64,000 bases of DNA. Source: Alkalimarinus alittae. Lineage in GTDB: Bacteria > Pseudomonadota > Gammaproteobacteria > Pseudomonadales > Oleiphilaceae. The notes under the pieces were generated by a model. That model was not told where the DNA came from. It did no database searches and saw nothing but the letters and a program-made list of their open reading frames with translations. Made by a program: the position numbers and the translations under genes. Positions 55,278 to 64,000 of the stretch are shown piece by piece. Positions within the stretch are counted from its first letter, which is position 1, and each line of letters starts with the position of its first letter. Location: positions 2,642,001 through 2,706,000 of the forward strand of contig NZ_CP100390.1 in assembly GCF_026016465.1 (NCBI RefSeq), in the 5' to 3' direction.

Positions 55278-58200
55278 CCCAGTCACTGAATAGTAAAGCC
55301 TTGAGCAAACAGCTTAACACTGTTCTCTGTTTAGGGTTAACCGACCTAAATCAACGCCTTGAAGGTAAAAATATTGAGCGGTGCACAATTGACGCCAGAG
55401 CGTTTGTTCAAAGTCGAAATCGTTCAGATAGCGAGCTTTTGGCAACCATCGTTGATTTTCTAACCGCTGAACTTAAGAAACAATTAGAAATTCTCGACCA
55501 GCATCAAAAACATTATCAGACATTTTTAAGCAACAGCCGCAATGCGGTAACAGAGCTTGAGCGGCAAAACTATATTTTACAGTTTGCAAGCCAGCTTGGA
55601 GCAAACCAGAAAAAGCTAAAGGGTGACGAAGCGTCCTTCAAACGCTATTTCGGTATCGATGCGATATCTGAACGCTTTACACGGTTGAATAAAGATAATG
55701 AACATTACATCACCTTTATACTCGACCGCTTGGCACATATTACTAGCCACTGGTTTTCTGAGTTGAATGAACAAGAAATAAAGCAACGTTGGCAGCAGAT
55801 TCAACTTGAGCCCCTGCTCGTAAATATGCTGACACACGTTCAAGAAGATCGACTCAAGCACGCGACGTTCAAGTGTTTAAGCTTCATCATTCGCCGCTTA
55901 AAAGGCAACCATGCCGACTACTTAGGCAGCGCCACTACTCATTATGTCTATCGTTTCGCCCAAGATTACCGTCAACCCATCTGGACGCAAGTTGAAGCAG
56001 CCGCGTTGATTGCAGAAATAGAACCTCAGAGTCTGTTATCAATTGCACAACGGCATTTTGAACAGGCAAAAGTTGATGATCTCATTTTCTTACGTCGACA
56101 CTTGCTAACCGTTATCGCAGACCACGCAAGCGAACATACTCCGCTCTATAGTATTGTTCCTTTAGCGCAGCATGATCCCAGTGACTTTGTGCGCCAAGGG
56201 CTGGTCAATATACTGCCACGTTTACCAAGCGCTCTAGCGTTACAGCTGATGACCCCGCTAAGTGAAGACAACAGTGAGCAAGTACGCGGCAGTTTAGTAC
56301 TACAGTTGCCTATATTAGTCTCTCAGCCAGAGTTAGTAGAAGCCTGCAGTCAGCAGATACTGATCTTTCTCGACCCTATACAAACGCCATTTGTTTTGCG
56401 GACCGCGCTGCATTCCAGCGTTGATTTTTTTCGAGCTATTAGCCAGGTTTCACGATTGGAACACACGGTTGATAATCTCACCGAACAGCCTATTTACGCC
56501 CTATTAATCGAGGCAATGACTGCATTACACACCCAGCATAGCGAAACCAAAGTCAAACGTTGGGCCGCCAATGCACGAGAACAACTTTGGGCAACGGTGT
56601 ATATACTAGCCCGTGAGAATGAGTTTGAAGATGCTCAGAAAGTAATGGACAAGCTCTCACTCGAAGACCTACCGCTTGGAAAATCACGCCGTCTTCCCAG
56701 AGCAATAAGAAAGCACCTAAGTTCTGAATCCCAAGCACACTTATTGGCCGTTCAAGCACAGGATGGGTTTGGTTTTGATATCGCATCAAACAAAGTGATA
56801 AGGGACCATAAGGTTAAGTTCCGCCTCTGGCGTTTCATTCACGAACTACGCCATAGCGCGACAGACAAACGGCAGAACTATTCACATATGTCAGGTCGAG
56901 TTTATTATGGCGAGCAGCATATCCCTTCAAATATTGTTTCTGAATGCAGCGCCACTAAGGTACCTGGCGAACCGTTATTTCAAGAGGATGAAGAAGGTTG
57001 GCGTCCGTATCTGCCATTAGTAGACCAGATTATTTCTTCACTTGATCAGGGCTGGCCGACACAACCTATTAAGATCACCACCAGCGAGGGCATAACATGG
57101 CTCACCCCTCCCAGCTCACTTTGGCGTCGTTTAAAAGCTCGAGCCACATTAGTCTGGCATTTCAAAACCTACGCGCAGTTACGTAACTGGTCAGAGGGAG
57201 ATGCCGAAGCACCCGACGCCTATTTAAAAGCCATCGTTGCGCTAGGTTTTACCATACAACTAACACCGCACACAGACCATAACAATAAAGCCTTTAAACT
57301 AGATCAACAGGTTCAACGGTTTTTCCCAGTGGTTCTGCCTCCCTGGTTTATTGATAGTTGGCGCCAATTTGAGAATTACTTTTTTTCTGTTTATCAGAAC
57401 AGTCTCAATCATTTGTTAATTTTTTGCGGCGGTTTATCCGCGATATTTTTTGGCAGCCATTTACGATCAAACTGGCAAATGCGCAAAGCGCGCGCCGCTA
57501 TTCCACTGGTGATTGGTGGCTGGGGAACCCGCGGCAAGTCAGGCACAGAAAGGCTTAAAGCCGCCCTGTTTAATGCTATGGGTTATCATGTGGTCTCTAA
57601 AACATCCGGCTGCGAAGCCATGTTTTTACACGGTACCGCCTTACAACCTCTACACGAAATGTTTCTTTTTCGGCCTTATGACAAAGCAACTATTTGGGAA
57701 CAAGCACAAGTCGTCACGCTATCAGAGAAATTGGGCGCTGATGTATTTTTATGGGAATGCATGGGGCTGACACCTCGCTATATAGACATTTTGCAACAAC
57801 AATGGATGCGTGATGATATTGCCACCATCACTAACTGTTACCCTGACCATGAAGACATTCAGGGGCCTGCCGGTGTAGACATACCAAGGGTGATGAAAAA
57901 GTTTGTTCCCAAGAACAGCATATTAATTACCAGTGAAGAAAACATGCGCCCCTTCCTTGATGAGGCCGCGCGTGAAAAACAAACCGAAATGCATAATATT
58001 AATTGGTTAGATGCTGGCCTACTCACGCAGGACGTATTAAGTCGGTTTCCCTATGAAGAACACCCTTACAATATTGCGCTAGTGATGAAAATGGGCGAGC
58101 TCTTAAACTTACCGCCAGAGTATTGCCTTAAAGAAATGGCTGACCGTGTCGTACCCGACTTAGGTGTACTTAAAATTTATCCGGTGGCACATGTTAACGG

Positions 58201-59479
58201 TCGATATTTGGGTTTTATAAACGGCATGTCGGCTAACGAACGCTTTGGAACCCTGAGTAACTGGCAACGAGTGGGCCTTTACGATACTCATATTGAGAAT
58301 CAGCCCAATATTTGGGTATCTACCGTCGTCAACAACCGCGCCGACCGAATTGCTCGCTCACAAGTATTCGCCCAACTGCTGGCAGAAGATATTGGTGCCG
58401 ATAAGCACTTTCTCATTGGCTCAAACTTGGACGGTCTACAGAACTATATCGACGCAGCCTGGGATGACTATATTCAGGAACTCAGCGTAACAGACCCGAT
58501 GGCTGATCAAACTCAAACTAACGAAAAAATAGCCGCCACATTCTGTGAAATCGCCAAACGTCTCAGGGTGCCATCAGACCAAAATCAGGTAAACCTGCGA
58601 TTACACGCCATGCTAAAAGGTGTAGAGCGGCCAATCAACATTTCAGATGAACAACACAACACCGAACAGCTAACCCAACAGCTAGAAGCGCATCTAACTA
58701 ACAGTAATTTGGTAGAAGAAAACAAGCAGAGCATTCTGCAGCAATGGCAACAGGATAATACTGAATTGACAGCAATGAGCGTGCTGTTAAACGAACTTAA
58801 TCATGCGAGTACAAGTGATCTTCACCCTCTGATAAAGAAATGCCAACAACAGCTCACTAGTTGGTTTAAGTCACGCTTTGTAGTCGTGCCTGACTTTTAT
58901 ACAAACGGCAATCAATTGGTTACGATTATCGCCAACCACACCCCAGCAGGTCTCACCAACCGTATTATGGGGTTACAGAACATTAAGGGAACAGGGTTGG
59001 ATTTTGTTTATCGATGGCAATCTTGGGATCGCACCCATGCACTTTGTGAACAGCTCAATGCTGAAGATGAGCTAACCGCTAAAAGTGCGGTTAGCGATCT
59101 GGCACGAATACAAGATTTTGGTATTCTCGACCAACAGAAAATCATTGATTCTATCGAAACCGTAAAACATAAGCTGATCGCACAAACCGAACAGTTTCAA
59201 GCTGAGCTCGAACTCATAAACGATAACCTTACTCGTAATCTACAAGGGTCAGAAGTCAAATCAAACACCGAACATCACCGAGTTAACCTCTACATTATTA
59301 ACTTTATCGAAGCCCTGCTCGACCCTGGGCAAGCTATAAAACGCCGAAAAGCTGCTAATCAAATTTATCAAGATTTAGCAGATGAGCGAATTAGTCATGC
59401 ACGTGCAGCCATCGCGTTACAAACCCTCAATAAAAATCAAAAAGGAGGATGGCTGCTTAAAGCGCTTAATAAAAACTAA
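55274..59479 (+). CDS. Giant PgsB/CapB-like amide ligase with HEAT-like N-terminus
   Basis: A 1401-residue protein. Residues 1-700 are helical with HEAT-like pairs in the middle (LPSALALQLMTPLSEDNSEQVRGSLVLQLP read in parts). A membrane helix lies near 715-735. Residues about 745-1080 match Bacillus PgsB: P-loop GGWGTRGKSGTERL, SKTSGCEAMFLHG, ECMGLTPRYIDILQQ, TNCYPDHEDIQGP, FINGMSANERFGTL and NNRADRIARSQVFAQ. PgsB joins glutamates by their gamma-carboxyl using ATP. Ordinary PgsB has about 393 residues, so the long N-terminal part is extra. Walker and ligand motifs are intact. The stop overlaps the convergent hydrolase gene by 4 bp. Confidence 0.83.
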   Translation: MTQSLNSKALSKQLNTVLCLGLTDLNQRLEGKNIERCTIDARAFVQSRNRSDSELLATIVDFLTAELKKQLEILDQHQKHYQTFLSNSRNAVTELERQNYILQFASQLGANQKKLKGDEASFKRYFGIDAISERFTRLNKDNEHYITFILDRLAHITSHWFSELNEQEIKQRWQQIQLEPLLVNMLTHVQEDRLKHATFKCLSFIIRRLKGNHADYLGSATTHYVYRFAQDYRQPIWTQVEAAALIAEIEPQSLLSIAQRHFEQAKVDDLIFLRRHLLTVIADHASEHTPLYSIVPLAQHDPSDFVRQGLVNILPRLPSALALQLMTPLSEDNSEQVRGSLVLQLPILVSQPELVEACSQQILIFLDPIQTPFVLRTALHSSVDFFRAISQVSRLEHTVDNLTEQPIYALLIEAMTALHTQHSETKVKRWAANAREQLWATVYILARENEFEDAQKVMDKLSLEDLPLGKSRRLPRAIRKHLSSESQAHLLAVQAQDGFGFDIASNKVIRDHKVKFRLWRFIHELRHSATDKRQNYSHMSGRVYYGEQHIPSNIVSECSATKVPGEPLFQEDEEGWRPYLPLVDQIISSLDQGWPTQPIKITTSEGITWLTPPSSLWRRLKARATLVWHFKTYAQLRNWSEGDAEAPDAYLKAIVALGFTIQLTPHTDHNNKAFKLDQQVQRFFPVVLPPWFIDSWRQFENYFFSVYQNSLNHLLIFCGGLSAIFFGSHLRSNWQMRKARAAIPLVIGGWGTRGKSGTERLKAALFNAMGYHVVSKTSGCEAMFLHGTALQPLHEMFLFRPYDKATIWEQAQVVTLSEKLGADVFLWECMGLTPRYIDILQQQWMRDDIATITNCYPDHEDIQGPAGVDIPRVMKKFVPKNSILITSEENMRPFLDEAAREKQTEMHNINWLDAGLLTQDVLSRFPYEEHPYNIALVMKMGELLNLPPEYCLKEMADRVVPDLGVLKIYPVAHVNGRYLGFINGMSANERFGTLSNWQRVGLYDTHIENQPNIWVSTVVNNRADRIARSQVFAQLLAEDIGADKHFLIGSNLDGLQNYIDAAWDDYIQELSVTDPMADQTQTNEKIAATFCEIAKRLRVPSDQNQVNLRLHAMLKGVERPINISDEQHNTEQLTQQLEAHLTNSNLVEENKQSILQQWQQDNTELTAMSVLLNELNHASTSDLHPLIKKCQQQLTSWFKSRFVVVPDFYTNGNQLVTIIANHTPAGLTNRIMGLQNIKGTGLDFVYRWQSWDRTHALCEQLNAEDELTAKSAVSDLARIQDFGILDQQKIIDSIETVKHKLIAQTEQFQAELELINDNLTRNLQGSEVKSNTEHHRVNLYIINFIEALLDPGQAIKRRKAANQIYQDLADERISHARAAIALQTLNKNQKGGWLLKALNKN

Positions 59480-60372
59480 GTTTGGCCTCCTTCAGATGAT
59501 AACAATTGGTGTATCTGTCGAGCGGTTTGGGCTGGTTTTTCTTGCATAAAACAGTGTCTGCCTGATACTGACTCAATAGTGATCATCGGGTTTGATTGCT
59601 CGAGTGTTTTTGCCGACTTTAAGACAAACGGATAACTCCTATCACCGTAAATAATATGGGTAGGCGTTGTAAGGCGGTCTAGCGAAGACCATAGCCGCTT
59701 TGGAAAAGATGCAAAAATAGCCGACTCTCGGCGTGGAGGGCACTTTAGTTTTAACCCACTTGGCGTTTCTTTAAGTGCATGATTAACATAAGACCACAAA
59801 CAAGCATCTTCCCAACCTTTAAACATGCCCCTTTGATGAAAATAGTCAAATGCCTCTTGTCTATCATTCCATTCGCTGCGACGACTTTTAGCCCTTCTCG
59901 CTAGAGAAGTGAAATTTAGCAGCCCTAAAGGCTCAGATAGTACCGCCACTCTCATCAGTGATTTATTTAGAAATACAGGGTCTAACAGTAAGCCACGAGT
60001 GAATAGTTTGGGATGGTTTGACATCATCAATGATGACAACACCGCACCAAAACTATGTCCCATGGCTATGGCAGGTACATTTGGCCAAAGCTTTTGCTTA
60101 AAATGCTGCCAGACCTCGACACAGAGTTCGGCATTTTTATTCCAACCTCTAAAATGACCACCCACATCACTATCGCCATGGCCTTGAATATCACTAATAA
60201 AAATATCAAAGTGTTCAGTCAGTGAATCCAGCATGGTTTCATACACTAAGCCGCAATAACCGTTACCGTGAAGAAAGTGAATGACCGGTTTGCCTGTTAC
60301 CTCAGTATGAAAGCCTCTAACGACAAATCCGGCAGAGAGCTGATATTCCCACTGTGTAAGTTTATTTAGCAT
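59476..60372 (-). CDS. Alpha/beta hydrolase
   Basis: A 298-residue alpha/beta hydrolase with an oxyanion HGNGYCG, nucleophile Ser in MGHSFGAVLS, a catalytic Asp in IYGDRSYPF and His in SGRHCFMQEKP. No signal peptide. Such enzymes cut esters, thioesters or lactones; the substrate is not evident. It is the last of three minus-strand genes and overlaps the end of the CapB-like gene by 4 bp. Confidence 0.85.
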   Translation of the reverse strand: MLNKLTQWEYQLSAGFVVRGFHTEVTGKPVIHFLHGNGYCGLVYETMLDSLTEHFDIFISDIQGHGDSDVGGHFRGWNKNAELCVEVWQHFKQKLWPNVPAIAMGHSFGAVLSSLMMSNHPKLFTRGLLLDPVFLNKSLMRVAVLSEPLGLLNFTSLARRAKSRRSEWNDRQEAFDYFHQRGMFKGWEDACLWSYVNHALKETPSGLKLKCPPRRESAIFASFPKRLWSSLDRLTTPTHIIYGDRSYPFVLKSAKTLEQSNPMITIESVSGRHCFMQEKPAQTARQIHQLLSSEGGQT

Positions 60373-60419
60373 TAAGGTGTCTCTCTATTTAAATAACAAA
60401 CCACATTTTAATAAAACAC

Positions 60420-61844
60420 TTAGTCCGCTGTCATCGACAACAATTTTTCTGCACGTTCTTTTAACTCATCACTCAAAATACAGGTTTCTTTCAATACATT
60501 TTTCAATGTTAAAGACGGGTAACCGTGATCCCTCATATAATGAACAAACTTTAGTGTTTTAAAAGCATCAAACCAAACCGTCATTTGTTTAATAAACTGC
60601 TGTTCAGTGCCTGACTGTATAGTCGCGTGCTTGAACGCAGCAACAAACCCCAAGGTATTTAAGGCATCTACCGCCTGACGAGTAATATCCTTAGATATTA
60701 TTTTAAAGTCTGCATACGCCCCTTCAAGCGCAGCTAAAATCTCAGCTGAACACCCGACTGTCTGATTATCGCGTACTTTCCAGCTTTGTTGAATAACGGT
60801 ATAAACCATATTGAGTTGCTGAAAAATACAGGGATGATAAAAGACGTGAGTTTCAATCGCCTGTTTATTTTCGGTAATTTTACAAATGGCAGGGCCCGTG
60901 CCAAACGGTACTCGTTGGCTCGGCCTTGCAGCTATATTGATAACCGGCGTCTGTAAATTCGTTATCTGCCCTATTTTTGCCAACTTATTGAGTAGATAAA
61001 AGTCTTCACCCCCAGACCTTTTTGGGAACCCTCTTACTTTTGCATAAGCCTCAAAATCAACGGCTATTAAACTACCAATGGTGTGATAAGCATAACGAGA
61101 GCCCGCGCATCGGATAGATTCAACGTAATACCTTAGCGACCAATCATACAATTCGCTGGCCGTTTCATATCCCTTTTCAGGAACATGTTTAAAAGGGTAA
61201 ATAAGCGCCACCGGAAGCCCTTTATTTTCTCCCATTGCCCCACTTGTATTGGCTGCTTGGTCATATTTTCTAACTTGTTGAACACAACTAAAATAGTTAA
61301 CAGGCAATATTACATCAGCATCCGTTGAATGAATCCAAGGGCTTTTAATGGTTTCAGTTGAAATCAACTGGCAGGCTATATCCGCGCCAATTTTTCGAGC
61401 AAGTCCGACACCTTGTTTCTTTGGTATCCGCCGACCTTCAGTGCACCTGTCGACAATAATGACGCCATTGTTTCTTTCAACGCTGCTTTTTTCAGTGCTG
61501 GTTTTTCCAGCTTTTGCAAAGATCAGGTTTTCACGAGTAAATATAGGTTCGACCGAGGCCGTTAACTGCTGCAATAAATGAGTGGTTCGATCCACTGCCG
61601 CCTGCTCACCGTTTTCAGGACAATTAACGACCAGAATAAATAAAACACCTTGGTCATTTGTCGAAGGGGTGAGGTGAAATTCAGTATTGAGTAACAGGTT
61701 TACAATCTCAAACGGCTCGTCATAAAGTGGAATAACGAGCGTATGAGCATATTGGGTGCTGATAGTATTGAGTCTGGAGACTTCTGGCTCCGAGTAACCG
61801 ATTAAATATTTATTGAGTGCATTTTGCTGCTTACCAGAACCCAA
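60420..61844 (-). CDS. GT2-like glycosyltransferase domain protein
   Basis: A 474-residue protein with an N-terminal GT-A-like nucleotide-sugar domain: LVIPLYDEP, then IHSTDADVILP, where Asp-x-Asp (DAD) is the metal-binding pair of GT2 enzymes, and GGEDFYLLNKL, resembling the acceptor ED motif. The C-terminal third is helical. It would transfer a sugar to an unknown acceptor. The TTG at 61844 has GAGAGG 5 nt upstream. It lies 9 bp after the upstream exported-protein gene. Confidence 0.75.
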   Translation of the reverse strand: MGSGKQQNALNKYLIGYSEPEVSRLNTISTQYAHTLVIPLYDEPFEIVNLLLNTEFHLTPSTNDQGVLFILVVNCPENGEQAAVDRTTHLLQQLTASVEPIFTRENLIFAKAGKTSTEKSSVERNNGVIIVDRCTEGRRIPKKQGVGLARKIGADIACQLISTETIKSPWIHSTDADVILPVNYFSCVQQVRKYDQAANTSGAMGENKGLPVALIYPFKHVPEKGYETASELYDWSLRYYVESIRCAGSRYAYHTIGSLIAVDFEAYAKVRGFPKRSGGEDFYLLNKLAKIGQITNLQTPVINIAARPSQRVPFGTGPAICKITENKQAIETHVFYHPCIFQQLNMVYTVIQQSWKVRDNQTVGCSAEILAALEGAYADFKIISKDITRQAVDALNTLGFVAAFKHATIQSGTEQQFIKQMTVWFDAFKTLKFVHYMRDHGYPSLTLKNVLKETCILSDELKERAEKLLSMTAD

Positions 61845-61853
61845 TTAGACCTC

Positions 61854-62765
61854 TCAATTTAATGAAATCTGTTCAAGTCGAATAGTGACATTCCCTACAT
61901 ATTCAACCGCCCCAGATATTTCAATAATGGTATTTAATTCAGGGTCAATAAGCAGTCTAATATCGTCTTTATAGCCTAAAAACTTAAACTTCTCTAAACT
62001 GCCACCTTCTTTAATTGACCGAGCATCTACTATGGCTTCGAGTGCGTTTACTTTTTTCTTCACCCTCGTAGATTCCCCATTTTTGATCGCGTTATAATCA
62101 ACCAAAACTCGCTTTGAACCTACCACCTCTACGGTAGCTTTAATAACACCGCTTCTATCGTACATATTTAATGACGTTTTATCGCCTTGCGCATTTAAGC
62201 CTGCGACGCCTATAAGGTAAAACAACGCTTCTGACTCACTCACCGTTGCGCGTTGCTCCGACTCATCAAGCTCATAAAAGCCTTGTCCAATATCAGTCCA
62301 AGTTTCCCAAGCGTTTCCTTTTTCACTACTATTAGCGGGCTTTCGTTTATCTGAGTAGACTTTGTCTTTCATAAAACGGTAAGTGCGATACCATTCTTTG
62401 ATCCCACCATAAATTGATGTTCGCTGCAGCACTGTGGTGTCAGGCTCAACCCAAACAGTAAAGTCAGTTTCACTACCGACGACACTATTTTTAACATTAA
62501 TTTTAACGATTTCATCTGCGACGGGCAGTTTACCCTCACCTTCAGTGGTCGAAATTAGCTCTTTTAATGCGGTATCTTTACTGATGATATCAACTGATAC
62601 CGACGTATCGACACTAATAAAGAATTTAGAACCTGAGTACGCTAAAGCATTCCACTTAAGACTCTGAGGAGACAGCTCGGTTGCCTGCAATGATGAAATG
62701 ACAAACATCGTTACAGACAAGGCCATCATACTTTTTCTGATCAGCTTAAAACCGTTTAAACGCAT
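61854..62765 (-). CDS. Exported protein of unknown function, 303 aa
   Basis: A 303-residue periplasmic protein with a signal peptide (VTMFVISSLQA, cut near residue 28). The rest is beta-rich with a charged centre (RTYRFMKDKVYSDKRKP) and a C-terminal NTIIEISGAVEYVGN strand pair. DUF3108-like proteins have a similar layout but the match is not sure. It lies 100 bp after the RND pump gene and 9 bp before the glycosyltransferase gene, so it may belong with either. Confidence 0.65.
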   Translation of the reverse strand: MRLNGFKLIRKSMMALSVTMFVISSLQATELSPQSLKWNALAYSGSKFFISVDTSVSVDIISKDTALKELISTTEGEGKLPVADEIVKINVKNSVVGSETDFTVWVEPDTTVLQRTSIYGGIKEWYRTYRFMKDKVYSDKRKPANSSEKGNAWETWTDIGQGFYELDESEQRATVSESEALFYLIGVAGLNAQGDKTSLNMYDRSGVIKATVEVVGSKRVLVDYNAIKNGESTRVKKKVNALEAIVDARSIKEGGSLEKFKFLGYKDDIRLLIDPELNTIIEISGAVEYVGNVTIRLEQISLN

Positions 62766-62811
62766 AGTTAAACTTACCCTTTAGACTTAATTAATACTCT
62801 GGAAGCACATA

Positions 62812-62853
62812 CTAGCAGACTCAACACGCAACAAATTAGATTGAGCCTGCTAG
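62812..62853 (-). repeat. Inverted repeat downstream of the RND pump gene
   Basis: CTAGCAGACTCAA (62812-62824) and TTGAGCCTGCTAG (62841-62853) pair over 13 positions with one mismatch, around a 16-base loop. It lies just after the RND stop and before the next gene. No T-run follows, so it may stabilise the mRNA end or limit read-through. Confidence 0.5.
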
Positions 62854-62865
62854 ATTAATATAATG

Positions 62866-64000
62866 TTAATGCTCGCTGTTCAATTCAGACGTTTCCTGAG
62901 GGTTAAAACGCTCACGTGTACGTTGAATAATTACATAAAACGCAGGCACTAAAAGGGTCGCCACAATTACTGAGAGTAGCATTCCGCCAAGTACCGCAAA
63001 CCCTAATGAGAGTCGACTTACAGCACCAGCACCTGTAGAAAGCACCAACGGAATCACACCCAACACAAACGACAAACCTGTCATTAATACCGCTCTAAAA
63101 CGCAACTCGGCTGCTTTAATAGCCGATTCCCATATAGACAAGCCTTCTTGTTCACGTAAATTTTTAGCAAATTCAACTATCAAGATAGCGCTTTTAGTCG
63201 ATAGTCCAATGAGAAGCACCAATCCTATCTGAGTGTATAAGTTAACGGACATCCCTACTGCTGCAACGGCCATTAATGCCCCCAAGATAGCGATAGGAAC
63301 AGCAAACATAACACTCACAGGAATAGTCCAACTCTCGTACTGAGCAACCAAGAATAAATACACAAAGATAATAGCCAATAAAAAGATTAGCGGCGCTAAG
63401 TTACCTGCAGATAACTCTTGATACGTCATCCCCGTCCATTCAAATGTATAACCAGCCGGCAAAGCTTCGGTTGCGATTCGCTCCATTTCAGCGATCGCTT
63501 CTCCTGAACTATACCCTGCCGCAGCACTACCGTTTATATTTGCTGATGCAAAAAGGTTATAGCGGGTCACGACTTCTGGCCCTAAAATCGGTTTACTTTC
63601 GATTAGCGTACCTAGAGGCACCATTTCATTGGTCTGACTCCTCACATAAAACCGGTCGATATCTCTCACTTCGCTCCGGTACTCAGCATCAGCCATCATT
63701 AACACACGATAAACTTTGCCAAACTTATTGAAGTCATTGACATACATCGAACCCAACAGGGTTTGCATCGTTAAAAATACGTCGTTTAACGGCACCCCTA
63801 AGTTGCGGGCCTTAACACGATCGACATCAATAAATATCTGAGGAACATCCGCTCTGAAGGAACTAAATGCTTTATCAATAACAGGTGATTCATTGGCTTT
63901 TATAATGAGTGTACGCATAGCACCTGCTAATGCAGAGGGCGACTGGCCTAACGTATCTTGCAATACAAACTCAAAACCACCAACAGCACCTACCCCTGGA
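62866..64000 (-). CDS. RND efflux pump inner-membrane subunit (HAE1/AcrB-like), N-terminal two-thirds beyond the window
   Basis: The reading frame is open to the right edge, so about 378 C-terminal residues are visible and the start is missing. They begin GVGAVGGFEFVLQDT, an AcrB porter-domain segment, and continue through SPALAGAM-like porter sequence, then the C-terminal helices (LILVEFAKNLREQEGLS, motif for helix 11-12) to residue STGAGAVSRLSLGFAVLGG and the final helix. AcrB-type pumps export drugs or solvents from the periplasm with a periplasmic adaptor and TolC. The gene product is likely about 1040 residues. Confidence 0.93.
   Translation of the reverse strand, partial: PGVGAVGGFEFVLQDTLGQSPSALAGAMRTLIIKANESPVIDKAFSSFRADVPQIFIDVDRVKARNLGVPLNDVFLTMQTLLGSMYVNDFNKFGKVYRVLMMADAEYRSEVRDIDRFYVRSQTNEMVPLGTLIESKPILGPEVVTRYNLFASANINGSAAAGYSSGEAIAEMERIATEALPAGYTFEWTGMTYQELSAGNLAPLIFLLAIIFVYLFLVAQYESWTIPVSVMFAVPIAILGALMAVAAVGMSVNLYTQIGLVLLIGLSTKSAILIVEFAKNLREQEGLSIWESAIKAAELRFRAVLMTGLSFVLGVIPLVLSTGAGAVSRLSLGFAVLGGMLLSVIVATLLVPAFYVIIQRTRERFNPQETSELNSEH

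Overview
The window looks like a chromosome segment of a marine-type gammaproteobacterium of moderate G+C. The evidence is a lexA-sulA gene pair behind two tandem LexA boxes, a sigma-32-type htpG promoter, and YchJ, YciH, DUF1329, DUF599, PomA-like and RND families typical of the Pseudomonadales/Oceanospirillales/Alteromonadales group. No rRNA, tRNA, CRISPR array or complete insertion sequence was seen. The species cannot be named from this sequence.

Layout. 1-5.0 kb: an ion antiporter (cut by the window edge), a LysR regulator divergent from a DoxX protein, a quinone-oxidoreductase-like protein, and a DUF4124 / DUF4124-M23 peptidase pair. 5.1-10.7 kb: an AT-rich accessory island bounded by a perfect 42-bp direct repeat. 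It carries a PcfJ-like protein, two unrecognised proteins, a WYL regulator and a PD-(D/E)XK nuclease-like protein. 10.7-19 kb: a BaiN-type flavoprotein, haloalkane dehalogenase, selD, a cobalamin riboswitch with bluB, YchJ, an AmpG-like transporter and a degenerate HD-GYP protein. 19-26 kb: an SDR plus ArsM-like methyltransferase pair, a PomA/MotB-like stator pair, a PhnA-domain protein, an ATM1-type ABC exporter and YciH. 26-40 kb: a DUF1499 lipoprotein, lexA-sulA, DUF1329, a REC-CheC protein with a diguanylate cyclase, DyP peroxidase, htpG, two hotdog thioesterases with DUF599, an M48-TPR lipoprotein and a PEP-CTERM-like protein.

40.4-59.5 kb is the most notable region: seven genes on one strand, with junctions overlapping or 1 nt apart. 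They encode a CHASE2 kinase-like sensor, a single-domain receiver, a 1073-aa protein starting with two tandem PgsC/CapC-like membrane modules, an 896-aa anchored periplasmic protein, a small exported protein with metallohydrolase-like motifs, a 1604-aa exported protein ending in a probable outer-membrane beta-barrel, and a 1401-aa protein whose second half is a PgsB/CapB-type amide ligase. The parts fit an envelope-spanning machine that makes, exports and trims a poly-gamma-glutamate-like polyamide in a Gram-negative cell, under two-component-like control. I know of no described system with this architecture; the polymer and the export role are inference.

59.5-64 kb, on the opposite strand: an alpha/beta hydrolase, a GT2-like glycosyltransferase, an exported protein of unknown function, and the C-terminal third of an RND efflux pump cut by the window edge.
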